Shown here piece by piece: positions 63,700 to 64,000 of a stretch of 64,000 bases of DNA. The stretch is taken from contig NC_083587.1 of NCBI RefSeq assembly GCF_027579695.1, positions 5,320,001 through 5,384,000 of the forward strand, written 5' to 3'. The notes below the pieces were generated by a model that had not been told where the DNA came from, ran no database searches, and saw only the letters and a list, made by a program, of their open reading frames with translations. Position numbers and translations under genes: made by a program. Source of the DNA: Neoarius graeffei. Lineage: Eukaryota; Chordata; Actinopteri; Siluriformes; Ariidae. The number at the start of each line of letters is the position of its first letter. Position 1 is the first letter of the stretch.

Positions 63700-64000
63700 A
63701 GAGAGAGCGCGCGCGCGCAAGAGAGAGAAATCAGACTTTCAGTGGTGGAGAAAAGCAAGGAGACCAACTGAATGATGGACAGAACATTGTCAGCATCGAC
63801 ACGGTAACCTCCTGTTTTAAACAGACAAAGCTGAGGATAAGTACACTAAAATGCATTTCTCGATGGAGACTGGAGGAATCGTAAAACATAAGGACCTAAA
63901 GGCTGAAGGTGGGTTTCCCAAAAGCATGGCAGCAAAAAGATTATCGTTAAATGGTAGAGCAAGCAGCACAATGCTCTCTCTCTCTCTCCTAGTGAAGAAT
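63700..64000. other. upstream flank of the PABP-like gene
   Basis: On the minus strand this is sequence before the first coding exon. It has GA-rich runs (63690-63730, 63976-63990) and no TATA or other promoter element that I can support. A polypyrimidine tract and AG directly before GTAAAATG suggest a splice acceptor. Confidence 0.4.

Overview
This is a gene-poor stretch of vertebrate, almost certainly teleost, nuclear DNA. It is built mostly from transposable elements of nearly every major class, nested up to four deep. The evidence is spliced genes with GT/AG introns, L2/CR1- and RTE-type LINEs, a Gmr1-type LTR element, hAT, Tc1, PIF/Harbinger and piggyBac DNA elements, long GT/TA/GATA microsatellites, and several copies of a tRNA-headed SINE whose 3' end runs into GATGAGATGAG. 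That SINE resembles elements I associate with catfishes; assignment to Siluriformes is inference only.

Layout. 1-3655: minus-strand L2/CR1-group LINE with an esterase ORF1, inserted in a second LINE (3656-8257 and beyond). That LINE was itself hit by a 2.5 kb hAT (5056-7518) and a piggyBac-like element (8258-10208). 11511-21718: one hAT copy swollen to 10.2 kb. Its BED-finger exon was split by an 8991-bp LTR-like insertion (11942-20932), which in turn holds a palindromic TTAA element, another hAT and a complete Gmr1-type retrotransposon (15454-20417). 22.0-25.5 kb: RTE-type LINE with an uninterrupted 992-residue polyprotein. 26.4-39.8 kb: exons of a hAT-transposase-like gene (pseudogene), broken up by a TTAA MITE, a LINE (which holds a THAP element, which holds a hAT MITE) and an apparently intact two-gene PIF/Harbinger transposon (34227-38321). 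40.2-47.5 kb: a large inverted repeat around a Tc1 copy, with decayed tRNA genes for Phe, Gln, Ile and Asp. 50.1-53.0 kb: solo LTR containing a 5'-truncated L2 flanked by an 81-bp target duplication. 55.6-63.7 kb: the only plausible host gene.

That host gene is on the minus strand. Six exons with canonical splice sites join without a stop into a 249-residue poly(A)-binding-protein relative. It keeps the front of RRM1 and the C-terminal MLLE (PABC) domain and lacks RRM2, RRM3 and RRM4. Its first intron carries a 5.35 kb hAT with another hAT inside.

Two units look as if they could still work: the Harbinger pair (Myb-like DNA-binding protein plus DDE nuclease, convergent, inside matching TIRs and a TTA duplication) and the RTE LINE. 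Gmr1 is recent, with nearly identical LTRs, but a probable one-base indel separates integrase from reverse transcriptase. All family names come from motif reading by eye; no search was run.
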